Origin: Acholeplasma equirhinis
GTDB taxonomy: Bacteria > Bacillota_I > Bacilli_A > Acholeplasmatales > Acholeplasmataceae
Reading direction: 5' to 3'
NCBI RefSeq assembly: GCF_017052655.1
Contig: NZ_JAFIDC010000001.1
Coordinates: forward strand, 372,001-436,000
DNA: 64,000 nt
The position numbers were made by a program, and so were the translations under genes. This document shows positions 42,701 to 49,947 of the stretch, in pieces. The stretch's first letter is position 1, and each line of letters begins with the position of its first letter. A model generated the notes under the pieces. It did not search any database, was not told the DNA's origin, and worked only from the letters and a program-made list of their open reading frames with translations.

Positions 42701-43452
42701 ACCAAGAACTTTTTAAAAAAGGTGTCTATCAAAAACAATTTGAACAAGAAATGTTTAGAAAAGATGATAATGAAGACACTTCACTTTTTATCAAGAACAT
42801 TGAAAATGTTCAAGGTGATGAAAGAGATATTATTATCTTTTCAATGGGCTATGCAAAAGGTAAAGATGGTAGACTGATGCGTCGTTTTGGTTGGTTAAAT
42901 CATGAGGGTGGTCAAAATAGATTAAATGTTGCGATTACACGAGCAAAGAAGAAAATATATTTTGTTTCAAGTTTATATCCAGAGGAGTTCAAAGTAGATG
43001 ATCTAATTTCTACTGGTCCAAAACTATTAAAAGATTTCATGAGATATTGTTACTTTGTTTCAAATAAGAATGATGAAATGACAAAGGAAATATTAAATCA
43101 ATTATATGAAACAGAACAAGAGACAAAAGAAGCGCTTAAAAATTTAATGGCAAAAGACATCAAATTACGTCTTGAAAAATTAGGGTATATTGTTGAAGAA
43201 CAAGTAGGTATAGGAAAAAATAAGATTAGTTTAGGTATTAAAAAACCGAAAGACGAGTCATTTATCTTAGGTATCATCTGTGATTTAAATTATGACAATT
43301 TAAATGCACGTAGGGATTTAATTCATCAAGATAAATATCTCAAATCGAGAAATTGGTCTATTTACCGTGTTTTTGAATCAAATTGGTATACAAACCCTCA
43401 AAAGGAAATAAAACAGATAAAAGACCTCATTAAATCACTTGATAAGTCATGA
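39736..43452 (+). CDS. large superfamily 1 DNA/RNA helicase with C-terminal nuclease-like domain
   Basis: 1238 residues from ATG 39736, with AGAGGTGATTGAT upstream. The ~370-residue N-terminal part is unassigned. Walker A GPPGTGKSQT near 393, then LVVSEKKVALDVIYSRL (motif Ia); Walker B with DEASQMY near 820 and AGDPKQLRPSS (motif III); LNYHYRSQYEELIAFSNHAF (motif IV); NVQGDERDIIIFSMGYAKG (motif V) and LNVAITRAKKKIYFVSS (motif VI). The last ~110 residues (RLEKLGYIVEEQVGIG, FILGIICDLNYDNLNARRDL, RNWSIYRVFES) look like a Vsr/DUF559-type endonuclease fold. Such helicase-nuclease fusions occur in DNA repair and in anti-phage islands. Its place next to the defence-like cluster is suggestive, but the terminator between them suggests separate expression. 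Confidence 0.8.
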   Translation: MALKKNDLLEELDQLREALRFEATAIYGDTPEICTDQALSEISDKKPVKLTDFEAISGLDSNFIEKYGDKFLELLKNHRTKVTKSIKVSKSAYKVLHHYKDRLADISKSNPNLYLGRIEHIHSFDLTEIDNKSEISDFLSNSRVKNLRLQLSKDNLDQHITKLYREVNKNYRESGAYNLYIAYPFIEGMYSKEKFPIKAPLLYFPVKLERTLRTFSIKKDNERDILFNRDLILLSSKMEKSKIDSDMPNLEIFNDKILKEVVIPYYQKHGIIIDDIETSEFIQFKSELKDEFSKSLNKKNFSIKPYVTLSRFKLYSSSIQRDMEQILSSNKYNELLEGLIDEQALFLAEKNLELQVSKDPIDEGKITYINDLNYSQEKVIELLSKEKKVVIWGPPGTGKSQTITSLIAASILKGENVLVVSEKKVALDVIYSRLKRASKYAMFIDDAENKQDFYEKLKKFLEPEVPIRTLNNDQYALDQKIKALVTDMDQSLKLLYDTKVDGISLNKVFERYIKDKDMHETLTPKIVHQTFNKYYKNANFELINDLENVFDTDTHFRKFLDLGKIYFENSWILKLDTKISRSSKLEFKDFHESYLGYKDALHHKGFFKRRSLTKKFIKNHSMTLGFMTHKKTLDKTYLNTLVKSDKVHQYILENINNLDKYFFQFNALNNNQKTFLKMVLFDPVFQNIEDISKLRTYLFDAFYSGYLEEFIANNQKHLYIINEYKEKLTQLEFLMHEKMQLSNESFEMELYKQALAFSNTRRIMDIKRILESTSKPSVKAFIDTYLLESMNHIRLWMMTPEVVSAILPLQHGMFDLVIFDEASQMYVEKGIPAIYRAKKVVIAGDPKQLRPSSLGFGRVEDEDEFYEDEVLKDVSMDAKSLLDLARYRFKEALLNYHYRSQYEELIAFSNHAFYDAKLIISPNQKHAPEPPIEYVYVKNATFDSRKNVVEAKAVVDVIKSIFKTRKHNESIGVITFNSTQRDAIENLVDQELFKKGVYQKQFEQEMFRKDDNEDTSLFIKNIENVQGDERDIIIFSMGYAKGKDGRLMRRFGWLNHEGGQNRLNVAITRAKKKIYFVSSLYPEEFKVDDLISTGPKLLKDFMRYCYFVSNKNDEMTKEILNQLYETEQETKEALKNLMAKDIKLRLEKLGYIVEEQVGIGKNKISLGIKKPKDESFILGIICDLNYDNLNARRDLIHQDKYLKSRNWSIYRVFESNWYTNPQKEIKQIKDLIKSLDKS

Positions 43453-43535
43453 TGATGTCTTAAACTCAAGCATGTTAATATCTATGTAGCTTTAACTATG
43501 ATATCATGAGAGAAATTTAAATTTTGAGGTGTAAA

Positions 43536-43916
43536 ATGGGATATATTGAAAATTTTGATCAGTATGTAAATCTGATTAAAGAAGACTATAAAAAGCATGC
43601 ATTTTTAGAAGTGATTAATTTCATTAAAAATGAATATCCAGAATTGAAATTAGAAATGAAATGGAATCAACCTATGTTTATTCATCAAGGTACTTTTATT
43701 CTTGCAGTTAGTACATTGAAAAATCATATGTCAATTGCACCTGAGTTAAAGGCTATGACATATTTTAGAGATGAAATAATCATGGCTGGTTATGAAGAAA
43801 CTTCACAATTATTTAGAATAAAATATAAAGAACCTGTTAACTATACATTATTAAAGCGTATCATTGACTTTAACATCAAAGATAAAATGGGTTATGATAA
43901 GTTTTGGAGAGCGTAA
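43536..43916 (+). CDS. DUF1801 / YdhG-like (frataxin-like iron chaperone) protein
   Basis: 126 residues from ATG 43536, with TTGAGGTG about 7 bases upstream. The pattern YVNLIKEDYKKHAFLEVINF, MKWNQPMFIHQGTFILAVST, KNHMSIAPEL and a late GYEETSQLFRIKY block matches DUF1801. Some members (Fra/YdhG) bind iron and assist Fe-S or haem assembly; others are uncharacterised. It directly precedes a Fe-S-containing dehydrogenase operon, although a terminator intervenes. Confidence 0.75.
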   Translation: MGYIENFDQYVNLIKEDYKKHAFLEVINFIKNEYPELKLEMKWNQPMFIHQGTFILAVSTLKNHMSIAPELKAMTYFRDEIIMAGYEETSQLFRIKYKEPVNYTLLKRIIDFNIKDKMGYDKFWRA

Positions 43917-43932
43917 ATAAACGCTCTCTTTT
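43907..43932 (+). terminator. Terminator after the DUF1801 gene
   Basis: GAGAGCG (43907-43913) pairs with CGCTCTC (43922-43928), followed by TTTTC. The left arm overlaps the last codons. Confidence 0.82.
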
Positions 43933-43957
43933 CATTTAAATAGACCTCAAAATATTC

Positions 43958-43968
43958 TATGGTAAAAT
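43958..43968 (+). promoter_or_regulatory. Extended -10 promoter of the proline oxidation operon
   Basis: TATGGTAAAAT, with TAAAAT at 43963-43968, 26 bases before the operon start. The same extended box recurs at 49116-49126 and, nearly, at 52587-52597. Confidence 0.5.
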
Positions 43969-43993
43969 AAGAGTATTATTTTAGGGGATTACA

Positions 43994-44302
43994 ATGAGGA
44001 TACAAAACAATCAAAACTTACAGAAGAAAAAAAATATCATAACCTTCTATTTTGAAAATAAGAAAATGGAAGGATTAGAAGGGGATACCATTGCAAGTGC
44101 ATTAATTGCGAATGGTGTTTTTGTATTTTCATATGGAAGAAAAACGAATCGTCCGAGAGGATATTCATGTTCAACAGATTTTTGTGATGGCTCATGTCAG
44201 ATGACTGTTGATGGAATTGAGAATGTAAAGACATGTAGTAGAAGATTAGAACCTGAAATGAAAGTTTTTAGGAAAAAGGTGACGCATCATGAAAAGTTAT
44301 GA
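43994..44302 (+). CDS. (2Fe-2S) ferredoxin-like subunit of a dye-linked amino acid dehydrogenase
   Basis: 102 residues with AGGGGAT before the start. The fold matches the small ferredoxin-like subunit found with HcnA/SoxA-type oxidases: ITFYFENKKMEGLEGDTIAS, then SCSTDFCDGSCQMTVDG and KTCSRRL. Four Cys occur in the order C-x5?-C-x3-C ... C, suited to a [2Fe-2S] cluster. It passes electrons between the flavin subunits or to an acceptor. It overlaps the next gene by 14 bases, and five genes in a row are tightly packed to 48110. Confidence 0.75.
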   Translation: MRIQNNQNLQKKKNIITFYFENKKMEGLEGDTIASALIANGVFVFSYGRKTNRPRGYSCSTDFCDGSCQMTVDGIENVKTCSRRLEPEMKVFRKKVTHHEKL

Positions 44303-45131
44303 TTTAGTCATTATTGGTGGAGGTGTTGCAGGTATAGCTGCAGCGATAGAAGCTACAAAGTTAAGCATGAATGCAATCATTATTGAACAAGGGTTTACAT
44401 TAGGTGGTAAGACAAGACTCATTGCACATAAAATGAAAAGTTATAATCAAAATGGACAAGAACTCCTTGAAGTACTGTTAAAAGATTTAGATTTTACAAA
44501 AGTTGATATATTAACGAATCACTCAGTTGCAGCTATTTATACAGATTTGGTGGTAACTGCAACAAATGGTGAAGATTTTGTTAAAGTTCAAGCTAAATCC
44601 ATTTTGGTTACAACTGGTACCTATCAAAAGACAATCGCATTCCCTAATAATGATTTACCAAATATTTTCGGTGTCATTACCACGATTGAATTACTTAATT
44701 TATACGGTATTAAACCAGGTAATGAAGCGATAATTTTAGGAAGTTCATTTACTGAACTTGTAAAGATGTATTTAGAAATAGCTGAAATTAAAATTGTTGA
44801 AGTCATCGATCCAAATGATTTAATTGAAGCATTTGGTAAGGATAAGTTTGAAGGTGTAAGAACTTCAAAAGGTGAATATAAAGCTGATTTTTTAGTTGTT
44901 TGTGGCGGTTTATTACCAGCAAAAGAACTTTTGAATATGCTTGATGCAGAAATGGAATATGACTCATTTTATGATGCATATAAACCTAAATTAGAAAATC
45001 ATCAAACAAGTATCAATGGTGTCTTTGTTGCAGGTAATTTATCTGGTATGAAAAAGATTCATGAAAACATTGAGGAAGCGAAAGAAACTGTCAATGTAAT
45101 CTATAAAAGGTTAGGTGAATCTAATGGATAA
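44289..45131 (+). CDS. FAD/NAD(P)-binding oxidoreductase subunit (HcnB / proline dehydrogenase alpha-like)
   Basis: 280 residues. The N-terminal dinucleotide fold shows VIIGGGVAGIAAAIEATKL; a second nucleotide-binding region is at EAIILGSSFTELVKMYLEIA; and the late INGVFVAGNLSGMKKIHENI block is typical of pyridine-nucleotide-disulfide-type flavoproteins. It is shorter than the usual ~400-480 residues because the C-terminal [2Fe-2S] BFD-like domain is encoded by the next gene. In dye-linked proline dehydrogenases the equivalent subunit carries FAD and links to NADH or an electron acceptor. Confidence 0.8.
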   Translation: MKSYDLVIIGGGVAGIAAAIEATKLSMNAIIIEQGFTLGGKTRLIAHKMKSYNQNGQELLEVLLKDLDFTKVDILTNHSVAAIYTDLVVTATNGEDFVKVQAKSILVTTGTYQKTIAFPNNDLPNIFGVITTIELLNLYGIKPGNEAIILGSSFTELVKMYLEIAEIKIVEVIDPNDLIEAFGKDKFEGVRTSKGEYKADFLVVCGGLLPAKELLNMLDAEMEYDSFYDAYKPKLENHQTSINGVFVAGNLSGMKKIHENIEEAKETVNVIYKRLGESNG

Positions 45132-45402
45132 ATCGCATACGATTATTTGTAAATATGAAGATATCACTTTAAAAGACATCCAACGTTGTTTAGAATTGGG
45201 TTTTACGACAGTAGAGGATATCAAAAGGTTAACTCGTGTTGGCATGGGTCCTTGTCAAGGTAGAGATTGTATTCATTTAGTGATTGAAGAAATTCATAAG
45301 TTTACTGGAAAACCCAAATCAGAAATTAAAGGTATTAAGCAAAGACCCAATTTATCAACAATTCCACTTAATGCGCTTGCTAAAGGGGATTACAATGAAT
45401 AA
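45124..45402 (+). CDS. BFD-like (2Fe-2S)-binding subunit
   Basis: 92 residues from ATG 45124, with TTAGGTGA upstream; a GTG three codons earlier is possible. The helical ITLKDIQRCLELGFTTVEDI and GMGPCQGRDC blocks match the bacterioferritin-associated-ferredoxin-like domain normally fused to HcnB-type subunits. The usual N-terminal Cys-x-Cys pair reads Cys-Lys-Tyr here, so one cluster ligand appears missing or is supplied by the Cys in RCLELG. It overlaps genes on both sides by 8 bases. Confidence 0.7.
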   Translation: MDKSHTIICKYEDITLKDIQRCLELGFTTVEDIKRLTRVGMGPCQGRDCIHLVIEEIHKFTGKPKSEIKGIKQRPNLSTIPLNALAKGDYNE

Positions 45403-46543
45403 AAAAATCTTAATTATTGGTGCAGGTATCTCAGGATTATCTGCAGCTTATCACTTATCTTTTATACCTGAATTTGAAGTCACTGTGATTGATAAAGGTT
45501 ATTTCATGAATGGTGCAACAGGCAGAAATGGTGCGGGGATTCGTACTCAATGGAGTACGCAATTAAACATTTTATTATCTAAGTATTCGGTTGAATTTTT
45601 TGAAAAAGGTGAAACTCATTTAGACTTTAAGGATAGTTTAGAATTTAAACAACAAGGTTATTTAATACTTGCATCAGATGAAAATGAACATGAACAATTT
45701 AAAAAGAATGTAAAACTTCAAAATGAACTTGGTATTCCAAGTCAATTATTAAATAAAGAAGAAACTAGAAAAATAGCACCACTACTTAATTTAGATAGTT
45801 TCTATAGTGCAACTTATTGTAAACTTGATGGTCATTTAAACCCATTTAAAGTAAGTCAAGCATTTTATTTGAAGTGTTTAAAACAAGGTGTTATTTTTAA
45901 ATTTTTTGAAGAAATTCTTGATTTAAAAATGACATATCAAGAAATTAAAGCAGTTGTTACAAATAAAGAAACCTATTATGTAGATTATGTTATCAACTGT
46001 GCTGGAAGTTATTCAAAAGAAATTGCCAATATGGCAGGTGTTGATGTACCAGTTTACCCTGAAAAACATGAAATACTTGCAACTGAACCGGTAAAACCGA
46101 TCTTAGGTCCAATGGTCATGAGTTTTTCAAAAAACTTTTATATTCAACAAGTTCCACATGGACCACTTATTATGGGACAAGGTGGTAAACATTTAGAGTC
46201 AAGTCATGATCAAACATCAACAGTAGAATTTTTAGAAAATATTTCAAAAACAGTTTTAGAGGTACTACCAGGAATTGGTAATGTGCGTGTGCAAAGACAA
46301 TGGGCAGGTAGCTATGACATGTCACCAGATCGTTCACCAATTATTTCAAAAACAGATGTGAAAAATTTAATTGTTGCATGTGGGTTCTCTGGACGTGGAT
46401 TTATGATTGCACCAGCAACAGGACTATTAATTAGAGATTTAGTACTTAATCAAAAATCTTCAATTGAAGGTATTGATTTAAAAGATTTGAGTTTAGAAAG
46501 ATTTAAAAACGAATTAAAAATAAATGAACTTTCATTTGTCTAA
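45395..46543 (+). CDS. FAD-dependent DAO-family oxidoreductase, catalytic subunit (proline dehydrogenase beta-like)
   Basis: 382 residues from ATG 45395, with AAAGGGGAT upstream. The N-terminal FAD motif IIGAGISGLSAAYHL is followed by GATGRNGAGIRTQWST, typical of sarcosine oxidase beta and proline dehydrogenase beta subunits, and the C-terminal VACGFSGRGFMIAPATG block closes the FAD fold. QWAGSYDMSPDRSPII precedes it. With the neighbouring P5C dehydrogenase the best substrate is L-proline or a hydroxyproline isomer, oxidised at the imino bond. Cyanide synthase or opine oxidase are less likely from context. Confidence 0.8.
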   Translation: MNKKILIIGAGISGLSAAYHLSFIPEFEVTVIDKGYFMNGATGRNGAGIRTQWSTQLNILLSKYSVEFFEKGETHLDFKDSLEFKQQGYLILASDENEHEQFKKNVKLQNELGIPSQLLNKEETRKIAPLLNLDSFYSATYCKLDGHLNPFKVSQAFYLKCLKQGVIFKFFEEILDLKMTYQEIKAVVTNKETYYVDYVINCAGSYSKEIANMAGVDVPVYPEKHEILATEPVKPILGPMVMSFSKNFYIQQVPHGPLIMGQGGKHLESSHDQTSTVEFLENISKTVLEVLPGIGNVRVQRQWAGSYDMSPDRSPIISKTDVKNLIVACGFSGRGFMIAPATGLLIRDLVLNQKSSIEGIDLKDLSLERFKNELKINELSFV

Positions 46544-46553
46544 AGGAGGACTT

Positions 46554-48110
46554 ATGGCATATTATCCATACGAAACAGAAAAGTTAGTTGACTTTACAAT
46601 TGAATCAAATATAAAGAAATTTGAAGAGGGTATAAAAACTGTTAGATCTTATCTTGGTAAAACTTATCCACTACTTGTAGATGGAAAGAAAATAGAAACA
46701 GATAACCTATTAAAATCATTTAATCCAAGCAATCATAGTGAAGTGATCGGTATGATTCACCAAGCTGGTAAATTTGAAGTTGACCTAGCAATTGAAAGTG
46801 CATTAAGAAATTTTGAAACTTGGAAATTAACTGATTATAAAATGCGTGCTGATATTTTATTTAAGTCAGCTTCAATTATTAGAAAAAGAAAGTTTGAATT
46901 TTCATCACTTCTAGCTTTAGAAGCAGGTAAACCTTGGGCAGAAGCGGATGCGGATACTGCTGAGGCTATTGACTTCTTAGAATACTATGCACGTTCAATT
47001 TATGATGTGATGGAAAAAGACAAGCATATTCTTTCTAGAAAGGATATTGAAAGAAATGAATATGTTTATAAACCACTTGGTGTGTGTGCTGTCATTACAC
47101 CTTGGAATTTTCCACTTGCAATCTTAGCAGGGATGACAACCGCAGCAGTTGTTACAGGTAATACAGTATTATTAAAACCTGCAGTTACAACACAAGTGAT
47201 TGCGTATAAATTTATGGAAGTATTAAAAGAGGCTGGACTACCAGATGGTATTGTTCAGTTTATACCAGGTGATGCTATTGAAGTTGGAGAATATATCGTA
47301 ACTCATCCAAAGGTAAGATTTGTATCATTTACCGGTTCAAAGGCAGTTGGCGTTAGAATCTATGAAAAAGCTGCAGTCGTTCAACCTGGACAAAAATGGT
47401 TGAAGCGTGTTATTGCAGAAATGGGTGGTAAGGATGCAATGATTATTGATGAGGATTGTGATTTGGATTTTGCAGCTAGTGAAGTAGCAAAAGCGGCATT
47501 CTCATTTGCAGGTCAAAAATGTTCTGCAGCAAGTCGTGCAATTGTTCATGAAAAAGTGTATGATTCATTCATAGAAAAGTTAGTAAATATTACAAAAACT
47601 TATAAAGTTGGTGCGGCAGAACTTAAGGATACTTTTGTTGGACCAGTTAATGATGATAATGCATTTAATAAAATAACTTCATACATTGAAATTGGTAAAA
47701 AAGAAGGTAAATTAGTATTTGGTGGTACTAACGATAAGTCTAAAGGTTACTTTATCGAACCAACGATTATTAAGGACCTTAAGAAAGATTCTAGAATTAT
47801 GCAAGAAGAGATCTTTGGACCAGTCTTAGGTATTACCAAATTTAAAACATTTGATGAAGCACTTGAAATTGCAAATTCGACTGAATATGGTTTAACAGGT
47901 TCAGTAATTTCAAATAATAGAGAAAATTTAGAAAAGGCAAGAAAACATTTCGAAGTAGGTAATCTATATTTAAACCGTAAATGTACTGGTGCAATTGTAG
48001 GTTATCAACCATTTGGTGGTTTTAATATGAGTGGTACAGACTCAAAAGCAGGTGGACCTGATTATTTAATACTCCATATGCAAGCTAAAACCATCTCAGA
48101 AATGTTTTAA
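46554..48110 (+). CDS. rocA: 1-pyrroline-5-carboxylate dehydrogenase (RocA type)
   Basis: 518 residues from ATG 46554, with AAAGGAGG 5 bases upstream. Oxidises glutamate-gamma-semialdehyde (opened P5C) to glutamate with NAD+. Aldehyde dehydrogenase motifs: NAD-binding ITPWNFPLAILAGMTTAAVV, FTGSKAVGVRI, general base Glu in IAEMGGKDAMII, catalytic Cys in FAGQKCSAASRAIV, EEIFGPVLGI and the RocA-type ending YQPFGGFNMSGTDSKAGGPD. It is the last gene of the proline oxidation operon and gives the best clue to the substrate of the preceding flavin complex. Confidence 0.92.
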   Translation: MAYYPYETEKLVDFTIESNIKKFEEGIKTVRSYLGKTYPLLVDGKKIETDNLLKSFNPSNHSEVIGMIHQAGKFEVDLAIESALRNFETWKLTDYKMRADILFKSASIIRKRKFEFSSLLALEAGKPWAEADADTAEAIDFLEYYARSIYDVMEKDKHILSRKDIERNEYVYKPLGVCAVITPWNFPLAILAGMTTAAVVTGNTVLLKPAVTTQVIAYKFMEVLKEAGLPDGIVQFIPGDAIEVGEYIVTHPKVRFVSFTGSKAVGVRIYEKAAVVQPGQKWLKRVIAEMGGKDAMIIDEDCDLDFAASEVAKAAFSFAGQKCSAASRAIVHEKVYDSFIEKLVNITKTYKVGAAELKDTFVGPVNDDNAFNKITSYIEIGKKEGKLVFGGTNDKSKGYFIEPTIIKDLKKDSRIMQEEIFGPVLGITKFKTFDEALEIANSTEYGLTGSVISNNRENLEKARKHFEVGNLYLNRKCTGAIVGYQPFGGFNMSGTDSKAGGPDYLILHMQAKTISEMF

Positions 48111-48120
48111 GGAGTAAATG

Positions 48121-48417
48121 ATGCATCCATATATTATTTATATTTATGTTGTTCTTTGGTTTATTATGTCGCTTGTAACATTTATTCTTTATAAGACAGA
48201 TAAAGTTAAAGCAGAAAAAAATAAGAGAAGAATTAGCGAAAAAACACTCTTACTATCAAGTTTTTTATTAGGATCAATGGGTGGCTTACTTGGCATGTAT
48301 TTGGTTAGACATAAAACTAAACATTGGTACTTTGTTTTAGTTAATTGGGCATCATTTGTACTACATGTCGTGATTTTAAACTTACTTTTACCGGATTTTA
48401 GTGCTTTTCTAAGCTAA
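48121..48417 (+). CDS. DUF1294 small membrane protein
   Basis: 98 residues. ATG 48121 is preferred over the adjacent ATG 48118 for its distance from AAGGAG. Features: an N-terminal helix (YIYVVLWFIMSLVTFIL), the conserved YKTDKVKAEKNKRRISEKTL loop, SFLLGSMGGLLGMYLVRHKT and a C-terminal helix (YFVLVNWASFVLHVVIL), which is the DUF1294 pattern. Function of the family is unknown. Begins 10 bases after rocA and could be read from the same transcript. Confidence 0.8.
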   Translation: MHPYIIYIYVVLWFIMSLVTFILYKTDKVKAEKNKRRISEKTLLLSSFLLGSMGGLLGMYLVRHKTKHWYFVLVNWASFVLHVVILNLLLPDFSAFLS

Positions 48418-48442
48418 AAATGGCTTTTTTTGAAAAATGTAT

Positions 48443-48448
48443 TAAAAT
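48443..48448 (+). promoter_or_regulatory. -10 box upstream of the DUF2188 gene
   Basis: TAAAAT within ATGTATTAAAATAG, 32 bases before the start. Confidence 0.4.
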
Positions 48449-48480
48449 AGAATTAACAAAGTTAATAGGAGGGATTAGTT

Positions 48481-49083
48481 ATGTTAGTATTTGAAACGGG
48501 ATTAGATTTTTCAGGTTGGGGTTGGCAAGAAATCGCAATCGTTGCAGCAGCATTGTTTTTAGTTATTGTTTTACTTGCTGTTCTTTTAAAACCTAAAGGT
48601 AAAAAAGCACCAAAACAAGTTCCAGCATCAAAACCACAAACAGATGTGAAATTGGAACAAAAAGCCGAGGTTAAGGCAGAAACTAAAAAAGAAGAAGTAA
48701 AAGCCGAACCTAAAGTTGAGACTAAAAAAGAAGAACCAAAGGCAGAACCAGTCAAAGAAACGCCAAAGGCAGAACCAGTAAAAGAGACACCGAAAGCTGA
48801 TGATTCAGAAGAACTTGATGAAGAAACTGCTGAAAAAAAGGAAAAATCTGCTAAGAAAAAAGTTGCAAAATATCATATTTCACAAAATAAAGATGATGAT
48901 AGTGAATATGCAAATTGGTGGCGTGTAAGAAAAGAAGGTTCTCAAAAGACAATCAAGTATTTCAAAACTCAAAAAGAAGCGATTGCCTACGCTGAAAAAT
49001 TAGCAGAAAATCAAGATTCATCAATTGTAATTCACAAAAAAGATGGATCAATCAGAAAACAAGATTATTCTAAGAAAGATTAA
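48481..49083 (+). CDS. membrane-anchored Lys/Glu/Pro-rich protein with C-terminal DUF2188 domain
   Basis: 200 residues with AGGAGGGAT upstream. One transmembrane helix (about 15-36, EIAIVAAALFLVIVLLAVLL), then a low-complexity stretch (about 40-125) of repeated Lys-Glu-Glu-x-Lys-Ala-Glu-Pro and ETPKAEPVK units, then a folded C-terminus with YHISQNKDDDSEYANWWRVR and a late IVIHKKDGSIRKQDYS, matching DUF2188. The linker repeats differ in DNA. It is probably anchored to the membrane with the domain on the cytosolic side. Role unknown. Confidence 0.75.
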   Translation: MLVFETGLDFSGWGWQEIAIVAAALFLVIVLLAVLLKPKGKKAPKQVPASKPQTDVKLEQKAEVKAETKKEEVKAEPKVETKKEEPKAEPVKETPKAEPVKETPKADDSEELDEETAEKKEKSAKKKVAKYHISQNKDDDSEYANWWRVRKEGSQKTIKYFKTQKEAIAYAEKLAENQDSSIVIHKKDGSIRKQDYSKKD

Positions 49084-49086
49084 ATG

Positions 49087-49113
49087 AATCCTCCAAAAGG
49101 AGGATTTTATTTT
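49087..49113 (+). terminator. Terminator after the DUF2188 gene
   Basis: AATCCTCC (49087-49094) pairs with GGAGGATT (49099-49106) around AAAA; TTATTTT follows. Confidence 0.85.
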
Positions 49114-49115
49114 GC

Positions 49116-49126
49116 TATGGTAAAAT
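49116..49126 (+). promoter_or_regulatory. Extended -10 promoter
   Basis: TATGGTAAAAT, with TAAAAT at 49121-49126, the same box as at 43958-43968, serves the gene at 49162. Confidence 0.5.
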
Positions 49127-49161
49127 GAGTATACATCATGGATTTGGAAGGTTATTCAAAT

Positions 49162-49947
49162 ATGAAAAAATTACAACGTTTAGGTGATATCCTTTATGCA
49201 TTTGACAGTGAAGAGGTCTTTGGAAACTTGAAACTTAAAGGAGATTCTGCACTTCAGTTTTTAGTCAAAGATATCAATCTTCAAACAGTACAACTTGATT
49301 TTGATTTTCATTCAGATGTTGATATCAATGAGGTAAATAACTTAAGAAATAAAATCAATGAACTTTTACCGATTATTTTATTAAAGAAAAATTTTGCAGT
49401 TGATTTAAAAAAGAGTCAAATTACAGGTTCACTCGATAGATTTTTAGTTGTTGATCAAACAGATCAAACAAAATTTACATTAACTTTTGATTATTTAAAT
49501 AGAAGACATATTTTAGGACCTGAATATTTTGCAAGAAAAGATGAAATGTTCACTGATTTACATTTAAATTGTTTATCTACGTTAGAAAATTATGCAATCT
49601 ACTTTTTATCATTATTTCAAGGTAATAAAAATACCTTGTATCTAAAATCAATTATTGATAATCAAAAAATCATGCCTCAACAATATCCATTTATACGAAA
49701 GATGATTGCGTTTTATTATGGATTATCAGATTTTGGGTTATCACTAGATGTGCTCAATTTCGTTGATAAAAAGTATCATCCTTTCTTAAATGAAATTATT
49801 AACTTTAATGAAAAAGAGTTGCAGTTTATAAGTGATTTTAGAAAAGGAATTTATGATCCAACTTTAATCTTACCTGGTATGTTAGGCACCAACTTAGTAA
49901 ATCATCCTAAAGCTAAATTAGTTGCAAAAAGGAGATTAAATAATTGA
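49162..49947 (+). CDS. possible AbiEii-like nucleotidyltransferase protein
   Basis: 261 residues from ATG 49162, preceded by GGAAGG; an in-frame ATG at 49138 is too close to the promoter. NLKLKGDSALQFLVKD then VQLDFDFHSDVDIN resembles the LKGG-T-x-L ... S-x-D-x-D-F core of AbiEii/DUF1814 nucleotidyltransferases, though the first block reads KGDS rather than KGGT. The rest (LNCLSTLENYAIYFLSLFQG, KKYHPFLNEIINF) is helical. No AbiEi antitoxin partner is adjacent, so it may not be a toxin. The stop overlaps the start of the next gene. Confidence 0.4.
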   Translation: MKKLQRLGDILYAFDSEEVFGNLKLKGDSALQFLVKDINLQTVQLDFDFHSDVDINEVNNLRNKINELLPIILLKKNFAVDLKKSQITGSLDRFLVVDQTDQTKFTLTFDYLNRRHILGPEYFARKDEMFTDLHLNCLSTLENYAIYFLSLFQGNKNTLYLKSIIDNQKIMPQQYPFIRKMIAFYYGLSDFGLSLDVLNFVDKKYHPFLNEIINFNEKELQFISDFRKGIYDPTLILPGMLGTNLVNHPKAKLVAKRRLNN

